From assembly GCF_051020985.1 (NCBI RefSeq), contig NC_135001.1, positions 13,075,896 through 13,139,895 on the forward strand: a stretch of DNA of 64,000 nt, read 5' to 3'. Source of the stretch: Nomia melanderi (lineage: Eukaryota > Arthropoda > Insecta > Hymenoptera > Halictidae). The notes beneath the pieces were generated by a model. That model had not been told where the DNA came from and ran no database searches. It worked only from the letters and a program-made list of their open reading frames with translations. Shown here one piece after another: positions 12,860 to 25,874 of the stretch. The translations under genes were made by a program, and so were the position numbers. Numbering within the stretch: position 1 is the first letter of the stretch; each line of letters begins with the position of its first letter.

Positions 12860-13270
12860 AGTTATTCAACGAGTGTTTGGTTGAATATTCAAGTAGATTT
12901 TATGGGGCCGTTGAAACGCATGTGAAGAGCAATGCCGCAGAAAGTCCGGAGGGGACTGCATCCCCGATAAGGATGAGTGCAACGAGTCCATTAAGTGAAA
13001 TCGGCCGTTTTCATCTTCGCAGTTCCACCCCGATTCGTTAACGCACGTGCTGCGCATTTTGCGTCTTTTGTCTGTCACGTGCCGTTTTAATATCCGAGTG
13101 CCATTGTCCCGCGATATGTCCCTTTGTAATCGACTCGACGCACGGTGCGCCTGCCATTTTTTGTTTTGGACATCATGTGTAGGCATCACCGCTTCAGGGT
13201 TCGAAACAGGAAACGTTTCGATCGATCTGTCCCATAAAACCCAGCGGGACAAAGATCACGCCAACTTCAA
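12860..13270. other. GC-richer island, candidate regulatory sequence
   Basis: This block is less AT-rich than its surroundings and lies upstream of the VGlut coding start. Open frames of 75 and 128 codons occur on opposite strands but show no known domain. If transcription starts in the 11.1-11.47 kb island, this would be in the first VGlut intron, a common place for neuronal enhancers. A similar smaller patch lies at 13700-13870. Confidence 0.3.
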
Positions 13271-14506
13271 GTGAAAGGTAGAAATTTCTAACAATACGAG
13301 ATATTTCGCGATGATGCGACGTTTTTTAGGTTCCAATTGCCTTGCTTCGTCCATCTTTCATATTTTGGATGAATTGAATGTGAATTTTTGTACTAAATAT
13401 AATCTTTGTGTTATAATCATTATTTAATATATAATTAATAATATATTATATTATATATTGTATAATAATATTACAATGTTATAATCGCAGCAAGAACAAT
13501 ATCGAATGCAATTTTAATTTCCATTTTATGACTTCTTTTGCAGTAGTATTTAATAGAAATACGTTGAAACCCACAGTTTATCGATGATTCTTCCAACGTT
13601 TCTTCTGGGTAAAAGCGTTTAACGTTAATGCTGAAACAGTGCGTTTAACACTAATCAAGTTTCAAGCCAACCCTCGTAATGTTTTGGTGAAAAGCTCAAA
13701 TGAAAAATACGACCCAGGGACAGCCGGAGCGTTTCTTCTCGCATTTTCCACCCTCCGAAGACGTTCCCCGGAGAATTCGAGGATTAGGGTTGGAGAGACT
13801 ACCACTCCAAATAAACACCCCTACTCTGAACTTCCCCTTGTGACTCTCTATACAGAGAAATGCCACGATATAGGCGTAGACGTTTAAAGGAGAAAATACA
13901 GCCAAAAGGGAAGATAGATCGGAATTTCTAATTATCAGCGTTCAAGGGATAAAATTGGAAATTATGTTAGTGGAAGAATAATGTTTTTCTAATGAAAAAT
14001 TCGTTTTTTCCTTTGAACCGATCATTCATCGAGATTCTTGCACGATAAGGAGCTTATTTGATATGCAATTGAAGTTTAGAAAATCTGTAGCAATTGAAAT
14101 GTACAAGTTTGTAAAATTCATTTTCCATATCTTCCCAAGTAAATATAACATAAATGTACATTTTCTAATTTACTTTATAATAATTGTGTGTACAATGTCA
14201 CGGCAGAATGAAATAGTTCAGATATTTAAGCAAATACAGATTTTTATGGTCTAATGTGCAATACTTAGACTCAAGCAGAAAATTCAATCGAAGATTCTAT
14301 TAGAATGCGAATAGCTTCAAATGCTCATTCAAATTTATTAAGCTTTTAGCTATATTATTTGTAGATAATCGAAATACATAAAATGTGTGCTCTAATTTTG
14401 GACCAAGCTGTTAAAGGGGGTTAAGGTTGTTGAAGAAAACTTTGAAAGAAATTTTTCCGGTAGAGTCTCGATAAAAAATGTGATTCCGTGAATTGTTTTG
14501 CTTTAG

Positions 14507-14565
14507 GGGCTGCCAATTACTACTGCAACCATTTCCGGCCTGAGAGCAACCCCAATAATTGGAAA
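14507..14565 (+). other. VGlut 5' UTR portion of the first coding exon
   Basis: A TTGCTTTAG acceptor ends at 14506, and the 59 bases after it lead directly into ATG 14566. This shows that VGlut transcripts are spliced from at least one upstream leader exon. Confidence 0.55.
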
Positions 14566-17500
14566 ATGTCCGGATTTGCGGCGGCGGGCCTCGGGGCCTT
14601 CGATTCCATCAAGTCAAAGGCATCGCAAAAACTTGCTGGGTAATGTTACGCATGCTCGTGCATCATATAACGACGGATGAAAAATCGTTTAACAGTATCA
14701 TTAACTGGTGCATCCGAATGCGATCATGCGCACAAATGGACGCACAACCATTGCGTACATACAAGCTAATTGTTTTGTTTGATGAGTACGAATATCGAAC
14801 GATCATCAGAAATCATGATATCCTTAACCTCGTGCGCTGGAAATTGATTCATAGATTTGGCAAAGTGTTGCGTGAAGTGTTTTGAGCATATTAATTTTAT
14901 TTATTAATCATTTTCCATAGAGTGATACATTATAAAACAATCTAGTACGTAAGTGTTATGCAACAAGACAGTCGATGAGTATAAGACGTCATTGGTAATT
15001 TTGGAACAACGCGCGTAATATGTCTTTCCAACACAAGATGTTAACACTTTGCCCTATAATGACGAGTGAGATTTCTGGTGAAGAATTTTAGATTACTTTA
15101 ATAAAAATCAATGTCTCTTACTTTACATGGATCGAAGCCAAAAACTGTTCTGCTATTTTCAATGTTTCAGCTTCAAAATTGATATGTACTTACAATAAAT
15201 GAAATATTTTTTAATGTTTCTTGTGAATTTTGGCTGTCAGTTAGTCAAGCGTAGTGGAAAAGAAAATCATACGGCAATGGGTTAAAACGTTGACTACTAA
15301 AGTGGAACTAATAGAAATTTTACAGAATTGAAGTAATTTATTTGATGAAGCAGAAAACAAAGCGTTACTTTGTTGTATCTTAGAGATCTTAATGAAATGT
15401 AATTCGTTCAAAGAACCATTATGGAAATCAATTTTTGAGTCAGAAAAAGATGAGTCATTCATGTTTGAGTGACTCTGTGATTGGTCTGTTAAGATATTGG
15501 TTACTAAATCTGTACTCATCAAAATCCCATACAGTCGAAACAGGTATTTTAATGGAACAAAAATTGAAATGTTAAAATGTATAGCAACAATTGCTCTTTT
15601 AATACCAGAACTACCGAAAGCTTAATATGATTGATATGTAATCGTATAAATTCGTGGCAATAGATTGTTGATTACACTTACTTTGAATATTAATATTTAT
15701 ATTTTATTTATATGTTTATTGATAATTAACTTTTAATTATCTATACTTACCCCAGAACTCCTGTCGTGTATTTACACTGAATGACAAATGCTAGAAACAT
15801 GAATTAACATTTGCATGTTAAAATAATGAAACATGCATTAGCATTTACACATTAAAATTATAGAAACACGAATTAATATAGACACGTGAAAATTATAGAA
15901 AATTTTCTTAACCATTGCCTCTTCTTACTGTCACTATTAGTAAAGATTCAGGTATCCATTACAAGTTAGAACGTTTTGTACATTGTCAAATAGAAAGAAT
16001 GATGAACGAGGTCCTCAAATGTACAAAATTTCAAACAAATATAAAAAAATGAATCTCTTTTCAAATAAACGAGACTTACTAATAATGGTATGTGTGATGG
16101 CAGGTTCAGAAGAAGCAATGCTGGCTACGAGGAATTCGAAATGCCCCGTGAGGGTAGCAAGGACAATAAGGGGTTCGAAGAAGACGAAAGAGGATACAGT
16201 AGACAAGGTTCGTTCGAATCATTCCCAGAACATGAAAGGCCTCCACTGCGTCATATCGATACTTACTGCAAGCCAGAATGTCCCTGCTTATCGAAAAGAT
16301 ACACCATTGCATCTTTGGCCTGTATAGGTGAGTTTCTGAACTTTTTTCTTGTACATTGTTTTAACAGGTTAACTGCTACTCATTCTGATCGGATTTTTTA
16401 AAATATTAACCCTTTACACTACAGAGGCGCCTCTCAAAGTTGTAAAGTTCGATATTTAATATTAAACGTTGTACTATATAATGCATCGATATGTGAAATA
16501 TTGAGTAAAACAGTTTTATTCCTCAATCTATGTACGATTTCTCGTCAGTTTCAGAGAATGTCGTTTGTGTTTCATTAGAAAATGTTGAGTGCCTCCAATG
16601 AAATACTTTAGAAATAGAAAGGATTAACAAAATAATGAATAATTCTTGAAATTAAATAATAGTATTAAGACTGCTATATTATTTTGAACAAAACATATTC
16701 GAGAAAACAATGTCAGCACTCCAGCTAACAAGTATAAATACTACCGGTAGTCAACCTGTTAAAAGAACTCTATCAAACTAGGCGAACACGTATCAAAATT
16801 TGTTACGCATCCACGCACGTAAATTATTAGCCCACATGTTTTCTATTCTACAGAGGTAGAAAACGTTTTTTAACGTGTTGTAATTGCTGCACACATATTA
16901 TTGATATATATCGTGATATATTACAATTGATATAAGGTTGTGTTATTAAATTAAGAAGGGAGTATGAAGGAGGTCTGATTTAATACGGAATGGTCCTATT
17001 AAAAACAGATTCTTGATTAGAAAACATGTATCTTACATTCTATGGATATTATCACTCCGATCGTTACCTGAAGAAAGTTAACTTACCGGAATATTAATTT
17101 TCAACATTTTAAGAATTTTATTCTTATGGAGTTTTCGATTTTAAATGCACTTAATTTTTGCAGACTTGATGTACAGTAACAATTTATATTATTTTTACTG
17201 CCTTGACAAAGTTAGAGGGTAAAAGAACATTCTATCTTTGAAAATTCTTTAAGGAAACCGGACATTTTTAACTTTCATAAAAGTTCTCCACTACCTTCAG
17301 TTCAACATCAGAGTTTTTCCTAAGGAAAGCACGAAGAATGGTAGTGTCTGGCGGGTGCAGGAAAGTTTTAAGTGGAAGGATGGAAATGAAATGGAAGAGG
17401 CAATAGGCGAAGAAACGGAGGGTTAAAAGAGTGGTAGGGAAGTGAACGATACGTCGTAATGGGTGAAAAAGAGAAAAACTAAGCTCGGTTATAGAGGAAT

Positions 17501-20500
17501 ACGCGGGGTGTCGCAAACTGTAGAACTGAAGCAGTGAGACTCAACATTTGAAACGAACGAATTTGAATTGTTTTCGAAGAAATACATGCAATGGAAGTAT
17601 TTACTTAACACTAGAACTACTGTATCAGTCAAAATAACTGGTTTCGATTATTTTGTTTCGCAATTATTAGTATCTTAAAAGCATTGAATATTCAAAATGA
17701 TCTTGAAAATAAATAGCTTCACTTGAATACTATAATGAGTGTCTGAAGAAACCGAAAATAATCTATTGTTACAATTTTCATAGGAATTACATATCAATCG
17801 TATTAAATCCTCGGTGTTTCTAGTGTTAATGCTATTTAAACAAGACGATAAAAAATGGAAAACAGTGAGATGGAGTGAAAAGTAAGGATTAAAAACAAAA
17901 GAGAGAAGAGTTTGAGAGGCACTTTACATATACATATTTTCACTGTAAGCAGTCAAATAATTGGCTATGAAATAAAGATAAACAAATCAGACAATACATT
18001 TTTCTTATTGGAAACAGAAACGAAAGGAAAGAAGACATTTGAAAAACCGATTAAGTGGGCAATATGAAAATGAAGTTAAACAGGCGAGAAGAAATGCAGA
18101 ATTTTAAATCAAATTTTAAAAGCGGTCATTTGACCGGTCATGGTACGTTTAATGTTAATAGCTGGACAAATGGGGAAGGAAAAGAGAAATAGAACAAGTG
18201 GTGAAAAGGACTAAGGAAGAAAACGGGGATGGAAATGGAAATAGAAATATTAATTATGCTACCAAGTCATAGAAGAATATGAGAAAAATTGAGAACAAGT
18301 AGTAGTGGTGAAGAAAAGGATATGGGATGGAAGAAAGGGGGTCATTGAGGAGGAAAACATTTTAAAAGAGAAGAGGGCAAGGACTTAACATTCCTGTAAA
18401 AACCGATACACATTGTCAGTGCCAGTAGTCATCTAAAAAAAATATGTGTTTAGAAGGGAATATGGAGAAATTCTTAGAAAAATTGGCCAAGAAAATATTA
18501 TATATTGAATGTTAGATTTATTCCTACATATGTGATACGAATATGTGACCTTAAAGTCGCAAGGTGTCATACAGAGTTAGGCAAAATGTAACCTGATTGT
18601 ATATTACTAACGGTGAATTAAATGTAATCGTTGGTACGACAACAAATTATCTTGTATAATGTTCAATTGTCACCACTTCATAATTGAAATGAAAGTGATT
18701 ACGTCATATTCTAACTAATAATTACAAGCAGTATCTAATTGAATACAGATTTTAATCATTAATTTTAATTTGTAATCGGATTATGTGTTGCCTGTCAGAT
18801 TAGTTGTCACAGTTGTCTTTACACGAAATTAAATTGCAACCGTGAGACAGCAAGAGTGGCAATGCATTTGTTTTAACCCTGATGGGACGGTCAATTTTTC
18901 TATATATTTGAAGTACTATTTCAAAAAATGGCACCATATAGCCTAATAATAATTTTTTAGACTAGTTCCATATTTAAAGTATTCTTAACAAAAACAGAAC
19001 ACGACGAAACCGCAGAAGATTAAACGAGCAGAATAGTGTTAACATGTTGACTGCCACGAAAACCTTCAGAGTTTTGTGTACGGCCTAGTCTTTTGTAGCA
19101 AAGAAGAAGAACAGCAGTAATTTATTAGTTGGTATCGAAATGCTTACGTGAGACTGTCATTTAGTTATTTACGCTATTAAATATACTCATTCGATATTAG
19201 ATGTCTGACAAATTAACATTGTTTTCGAGTGATTTTGTCAACGTGTTAATGAAATGAAAACGTAGAAGACGTAGCAGAGTTAATAGGAGTAAATAAGATT
19301 CGGGTTAGAAGGCATTAATTAAACGGCCGAATACTCGTTTCAGGATTTATAATTTCGTTCGGTATGAGGTGTAACATGGCCATGGTGAAAGGAGCGATGA
19401 AGAATAGTACTATAGGTGACAACCACACTCTCGAGTTCAACTGGACAATTTCCGTCGAGAGTGCCTTGGACTCGTCGTTCTTCTGGGGTTACTTCGTGAC
19501 TCAGGTGCCTGGAGGATTTCTTGCTTCGCTCTATCCAGCGAACAAAATATTCGGCGCTGCGATTGCCATATCATCGTTTTTGAACTTATTGGTACCTGGT
19601 GCATTGAAAGTAGACCCGATCGTCGATATACTCGTACAAATCTTAAAAGGAATTGTAGAGGTGAGTTCACTAGTACGGTAAACCGAAGCAAATCGGAACA
19701 TTACCTATTTGACACTAGAACTACTTGTTCCAGTCAAAATGAATGGTTCCAAATTTCTCACTTTGCAATTAGTGATATTTTAAGAGTATCGAATATCCGA
19801 AATGACTTTGAAAATTCATAGTTTCACTTAAACACTATAATGAATATCAGCAGAACTTTTAAAAAATCTAGTGTCACTATTTTTATAAAAATTATATGTT
19901 AGGCATACTGGATGCTCGCTAGTTTTAGTGATAATAGTATAGAAGTAAATATACTTGGTCATTAATAATAGGAAATGGGAATGAATGTTTATATCTTTTG
20001 CGAAGAAGGAACTGAACGGGAGAAATATAATTTGTGGTATAACAGATGTAGACTGAATTCTTATTCCGATTTGGTTCAGCTTGTGATCCGATTCGCCTCA
20101 GTCTACTGCTTTTATAAAATTGTTTTTAATATTCAGACTATAGGTTTTATGGATTCATAACGAATGAGAGTATTTCAAATGCGACATAAAATCGACGAAT
20201 CAAGAAGGATTAATACTTAATATAATCTAAATATAATCGATTCGAAATTTAAAAAACCTTTATTTGCATAAAACTTTGTAGTCTAATAATGTTACTTTAC
20301 AACTAGCACCATTCTGAGAAATGTCTTGTTTAATTAGGGTGTCACGTATCCAGCGTGCCACGGTATTTGGAAATATTGGGCACCACCCTTGGAAAGATCA
20401 CGATTGGCAACGTTAGCATTTTGCGGTTCATACGCTGCGTTAGTTATAGGAATGCCGATTTCGGGTTTCCTATGTGAATGGTTCGGATGGACGGCGCCAT

Positions 20501-23272
20501 TTTATTTCTATGGTAAGATATGCATTGCACTTTCGATTTAACATTACACACAGAGATTACGTACAATGAGACAATAACTTTGACCATCAGGAATATGCTT
20601 GATTTTGTTTGTTTAATGATTCTTATTATTAAAAAATTATAGTTTTTCCTTAAGATTTTATCTTAAGAGAATTAGTTTAACTACTTCATCGAATTGAAAT
20701 AAAAATGTCTATTGGCTTTGTAAATCGCGATTATTGACTAAATCGACATCGATTTATCAGATAGGTATGCCAAATAGCTAATATTAAGTTTAATATAATT
20801 ATATCAAACGGCTATATTGCTTTGAACGTTTATGGTCGTGTAGATAAATATAAACGGTATTATATATGAGAAATTAATGATAAAACACATTTATAAAAAT
20901 GACACGAATGTGAAGAAGCTTATAAACTGAAAGATAATAAGAGTAATAAATATTTCAGGTGTCGTTGGGCTGATTTGGTACGCATTCTGGTTGTGGTTGG
21001 CTTTCGAGAAGCCATCGCAGCATCCTTGCATCTCGATGCGAGAACTTCGTTATATCGAAGACTCCCTTGGCCAAGGGCAAGCACAATTGCCTATACCGAC
21101 GTTCGCCACGACACCTTGGCGAAAGTTCTTAACATCTATGCCAGTGTACGCCATTATCGTAGCCAATTTCTGCAGATCTTGGAATTTCTATCTTTTGGTG
21201 CTGTATCAATCTCGGTTCCTCGAAGAAGCATTCAAAATGAAACTAGTCGTAGTAAGTAATTGACTACCTTCTTTGTTTGAATTTCATTCTGTACAGAAAT
21301 TGTTTGGTTAGTTAAAAAATATTCTGAGATATTGCAAGGAAGTTTAAAGACAGATTTCAAACTACATTATCACCTTGGTGATTGCAATATCGCTTCGTGA
21401 CATACTGGGTGTTACAATAAAGAATTACGATTCACTCGTTTTAGAAAGTAATTTCCATCCAGAGCAAACGTGTTAATAGATGATTATATAAAAATCAATG
21501 ATGTTTGTTTAATTATTTCTACAGACTGGAGTAATCGGAGCACTTCCCCATTTATTGATGACATTCGTCGTGCCGTTTGGTGGGTTGTTGGCCGATCATC
21601 TACGTAAACGCGGGATAATGTCAACTACTAACGTGCGAAAACTCTTTAACTGCGGTGGTTTTGGCGTGGAAGCGATCTGTTTTCTGATCATGGCAAGCGC
21701 AACGGTTCACAGAAATGGTACTGTGGCAATCTTCGCTCTCGCATTCGGTGTTGCCTGTAGCGGCTTTGCTATATCCGGCTTCAACGTGAACCATTTAGAC
21801 ATTGCACCCAGATACGCTAGTATTCTGATGGGAATGTCGAATGGAATTGGAACAATAGCTGGGCTCTTAGTACCATTCTTCGTAGACAACATCACAGAAA
21901 AGAAGGTATTTGTTTATTTCGTTTTTTACTTGATAAAATGTTCTTGTATATTGAGAAATTAAAATTACTCTTAAAAGTAACCGTTTATAGAAAAAGATTG
22001 AAATTATGAGGCAGCGATATCAACTTCACTAATTAATAAATTATATTAAATTTAACTAATTTTATTACTTTCATGAAGTACTGAAAAATATAAACAACTC
22101 AAAACCAATTTGTTTCATATTGAAATAACAATAACTATTTTAACTGTAAACTCGTATTTATTAGATTCACAGTGTTATATCAAATGTGCACAAGTCCTAA
22201 TCAACGGGACATTAATGAATATTCAAATGTTAATTTTTTTGTTTACATCAACTATTTCCATCCCGTAAATCTTGTTTAAAAAGAAACTCATTCTGATTTA
22301 AAATATTCCTCCCTCGGATACAGTTTATTAATTTATTATCACTCAGTTAAGAGAATCTATTAATTAAATAAAGCCTGTTTAAAACAAACTTCGTTTCATC
22401 AGATTTACTAGGCAATAAAAACGATATCAGTAAAACGATATCGAACACTATAATTTTATTCGGTTATATTTTGAGTGCGTTAACGTAAATGGTATTTTAA
22501 TTTCTTCCAGGATGCCCAGAGTTGGAAGAGTGTTCTCATCATGGCGGCATGTGTTCACATTTTCGGTGTAACATTCTATGCGATCTTTTGTTCCGGAGAA
22601 TTGCAACCATGGGCTGATCCTAGCGTAGAAGAGCAGAAGAGTTGGAACGCCATGGACGAATTCGGACAAACGAAACCACCTGTCCCGCCACCGCCAAATA
22701 CTATGCAATCCGAATTTATTGTACGTATTGTTCTGGATATGTCACTAATGTCTTCGCCTATATCAGCAATTTTCACCCTATTTCATCTCATAGCACATTT
22801 AAAAATACTGCACAGTTTTGCATACAATACTGTGGCGCACTAAAAAATATATTTTTAACGTATAAAACATTTTTAACGTACTAACGCATCAATTGTAGTT
22901 CCATCAATAGTTTATGCAAGGTAATTGAATTATCCATCTCCCGCGGAATCGCCCTATTTGTCGTAGAGAATAAAGTAGACTATTTACCTAAATACTATTT
23001 AAATGTAGCGACGCCTTTTACAGAAACAACCATCCATGGATGGAGATGCCCCCGATAACTGGAACGATTACGAGCAACCACCACCATCAGACAGTACGTA
23101 TGGCCAGCAAGATAAACCACCCATAATAAGCTACGGATCGACAGAGACCAATAGCAACAACCCGTTCCATTCAACCAATCCTTTCGCCACCGATGTGAAT
23201 GCATCTCTAGTACAACCGCCAGCCGCGGACTACTACTCGTACGATGTGACGCAAAATCAGCAGTGGAAATAA
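14566..23272 (+). CDS. VGlut: vesicular glutamate transporter, eight coding exons, 640 aa
   Basis: This SLC17 major-facilitator carrier loads glutamate into synaptic vesicles using the membrane potential of the vesicle proton pump. Exons are 14566-14639, 16104-16327, 19344-19660, 20338-20512, 20959-21251, 21525-21905, 22511-22720 and 23024-23272. All have GT/AG borders, and the phases agree throughout. Family hallmarks include FGMRCNM (Arg108), SSFFWGY, GVTYPACHGIW (His213), APPLERSRLATLAFCGSYA, SMPVYAIIVANFCRSW (Arg336), STTNVRKLFNCGG and SGFNVNHLDIAPRYASILMG. The first luminal loop carries three Asn sequons (Asn120, 126, 132). The cytosolic tail has a polyproline run (about 544-550) and two NPF motifs (604-606, 610-612). 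The length is normal for an insect VGLUT. Start: ATG 14566 opens a short acidic-basic leader that joins in phase to exon 2. The 5' UTR continues back to an acceptor at 14505-14506. Confidence 0.96.
15041..15285. mobile_element. TTAA-flanked element in VGlut intron 1 (245 bp)
   Basis: The left end reads TTAACACTTTGCCCTATAAT. The right end, opposite strand, reads TTAACCCATTGCCGTATGAT. TTAA is at both ends, as expected for piggyBac-type insertions. There is no coding capacity. Confidence 0.6.
16359..16764. mobile_element. TTAA-type element in VGlut intron 2, host of a nested insertion
   Basis: The left terminus is TTTTAACAGGTTAACTGCTA and the right terminus, opposite strand, is TTTTAACAGGTTGACTACCG. 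The first 12 bases are identical. A second element (16406-16627) lies inside it, so this is the older insertion. Confidence 0.55.
16406..16627. mobile_element. nested TTAA-flanked element (222 bp)
   Basis: It begins TTAACCCTTTACACTACAGA and ends, opposite strand, TTAATCCTTTCTATTTCTAA. The left end, with its GAGGCG motif, resembles the right end of the element at 25301-25874, suggesting one family. The right terminus is diverged. Confidence 0.5.
16765..19343. other. remainder of VGlut intron 2
   Basis: AT-rich intron DNA. It contains one complete TTAA element (17605-17829). Isolated element ends are also visible near 18120-18155 (a TGACCGGTCA motif) and 18877-19045, for which I could not define both termini. 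Confidence 0.5.
17605..17829. mobile_element. TTAA-flanked element, CACTAGAA family, copy 1 (225 bp)
   Basis: It starts TTAACACTAGAACTAC and ends, opposite strand, TTAACACTAGAAACAC. TTAA is at both ends. The whole length aligns with 19709-19934 in the same orientation. Confidence 0.7.
19709..19934. mobile_element. CACTAGAA family element, copy 2, in VGlut intron 3 (about 226 bp)
   Basis: It aligns end to end with 17605-17829, for example at CACTAGAACTAC, CAGTCAAAAT and TAGTTTCACTT. The left TTAA has decayed to TTGA and the right terminus is mutated, so this copy is older or less constrained. Confidence 0.65.
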
Positions 23273-25300
23273 ATTGATCGATGCCCGATCGATTACAGAG
23301 GGAAATCGTCAATTTCAAGCGATGGACTCTTCGGTTGATTGATTATGGTAATTTTGTAACTGCTTCTGGTACTTCAGCTCTAATTTTCGAACCTGCTGAA
23401 ATTTATTTCGTCCGGACGACCATTCTCCTTACTTTCATTTCCAATGGTTTTACTTGTGACATTCAAACAGTTGATCCATTTTCTACATGGATTCACGCAT
23501 AAACCATATCAAGGTAGATAGACTGAAGGAAATGCTTCGACTTGTGTTTCTTGCGACGAAACTTTATTTGATTCGCAAGGAAAGTTATAGAAGCAAAACG
23601 CCCTTTGTTATTCTAATTTCATAAAAATATGTATTCGTGTCCTTCGGTTTGTTTTATCTTATCACGAAGGTATTCAGTTTATTGCACACCAGCGCTAGAA
23701 GTTCAGAATGGTAGTTTAACGAAGTCAATAGAACGAATAAGTACTAGAAGCATACGGGAAGAACGACAAACAAGTTTTCATTGGTTGTAGCATCTTTTCA
23801 GTCGCATGATCGAGCTAACGCTGGCTTTATATTCCGAAGCAGCCTATAAAGAGTGACACTTCTTTTTTATCACAATACCTAAGAGTGCAGAGTATAGTGC
23901 TGTCGAAGGACGCATGAGAATTCGAACTCGTGAAACGGCCATTTCACGAAGTATGAGTCAAATTAGGCCAGGACAGTTAACTTGTGGAGGACAAAACTTT
24001 TTTAAGATAAACGAAGAAAGCTATGCGTAAGGAGTGCAGAAGAGAAAATATCAAAATGCACTTTGAAGGAAATGTCCATGCACAGAAAGATCGAAATAAT
24101 GGAATAATTATTTCGAAATTCGAGGGTAAGATCGAAATAAGAACTACCAGAGCATGCTTTCTACGTTAAAAAAATCGATTTAATGCCGTGGAATCTGACG
24201 TTTATACAATGAAGCGAGTCGAAATGAATTATTTGAAATGAAATTGGCCAAATCGTTGAACGGTACTATCCGCAGCGTACAGCGATGCTGGAAGTGGCCT
24301 CGATGACCACTTGTTAAGAAGAAAGATCCCTAGAACGGAAAGATTTTACTTCCACGAAGAACGAAATTATTCTTTGATAGGGAAGCGTAAGCAGACAATA
24401 ATACGCAGCCAAACCTTCGCTGACAATAATTCTTCGGAGACAATAACTAGAAGGTTTGGAGGAAGCAATGATGAAATCGGTTCAGCACGATCGCTGGAAC
24501 TTTTAGGTATTTTCTATTGTTCTGATTTATTTTTACGCTGATAGCAGACCTCAACGAGATATAAAACTTTAGAAACATAGCAATAAACGGGAAACCAATA
24601 TTGAAAATGAATGCCGGTCGTCAAGGGCGTGTTGGACGAAGGGACATGCGCGCGCACCGTACTTCTGGCCGCGCATTTTGAAATAGTACAACCGGTTTGT
24701 TTAATGATAAACGAGCGCGCCATGGTTAGAACGAATTAATTATCAATACGTCAATATTTTAACGACGAGAATGGCGGGTTCTGATAATTAATCCGTCGAT
24801 TTGGGGGAACGCTGTTCTGAGGGGTGTTCGAGACAATTGGGGACGCGTTAGTGTGTTTATCCAGGTACGATCCGTACCTTAGACGAAAGTTGTTATCCAA
24901 GCCTTTCGGGTTTCAACCTAATCGCAAGCTGCGCGACAACCTAATTGAATTTTGAAATGTATAAAAAGAATACTCGTAAGAAAGTGATAACACAATGAAA
25001 GTATTAGTACGATAAGACGTAAAGTACCGTAGAGCTCTATTTGTTGGGACCTGATTTCTTCGAGTGAATTCTCACCTAGCGCACTGGGGAACGGATCAGT
25101 GGGGAAATTGATATTTAACCTCTTCAGCTAACACGTTTTCCTGTACCGTCAGTTTTTCATTTGTTCGTGAACATTACGACGAACGATGTATACAAAGTTG
25201 TACTATAAACAATACGATTGGCCATAGTGTCTTCTCCTTTTTCAATTTGACGTTACATATTAAATTATTGAATTGTCGAACAAAATAGACGATGTACAGT
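23273..25300. other. VGlut 3' flank, probable 3' UTR in part
   Basis: There is no supported coding gene. The first several hundred bases are slightly less AT-rich than the desert beyond and may be VGlut 3' UTR. I see no canonical AATAAA close to the stop, so the cleavage site is unresolved. A CpG-richer patch lies near 24600-24910. Confidence 0.4.
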
Positions 25301-25874
25301 TTAACCCTTTGCTTTACAATAACACGTAAGACTAGCGGTGAAGGTTTTAAAATATAAATATTACTCGAATGAAATATCATTTTTCCGTTATGAATTATTT
25401 TATTTTAAATCAAAAGTGGGCATGGAATATGCGTAGGATTTTTCTCTTTTTCCAATAAATTATTAATGACAAAGTTGTTGTATCCATCACAGTTGAGAAA
25501 CGAATCAGTCTTTAAATTTGCTCAAAGGCGCGAGAAGACTTTCTGACTAGTCCAATAATGTAACAGTATTGTAAATAGAGGAAGGATACAATTAGAATGA
25601 CCTTTAAGGTACCAGATGATTCTGATGCTACTATAGCTTTCATCTCACGATCTACCTTCCAAATAAAAAGAAAGCTGACGGACTTCATTAAATTCCAATG
25701 TTAGCTAACCGCATGAATTCTGATCGAGTATTCGGATAATAATTATTTCTGGCATTCAACGTGTTTATATTATCAAGACAAACGTAGTCTGTATAATACA
25801 TAATTACCCTTTATAATTTTGCTATAGCAAATCAAGTGGCGATCGAGAGTCGCCTCTCGAGTGCAAAGGGTTAG
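25301..25874. mobile_element. TTAA-type element (574 bp)
   Basis: It starts TTAACCCTTTGCTTTACAAT and ends, opposite strand, CTAACCCTTTGCACTCGAGA. Eleven of the first 12 bases match. The right TTAA has changed to TTAG. A GAGGCGAC motif lies inside the right end. No transposase is encoded. Confidence 0.55.
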
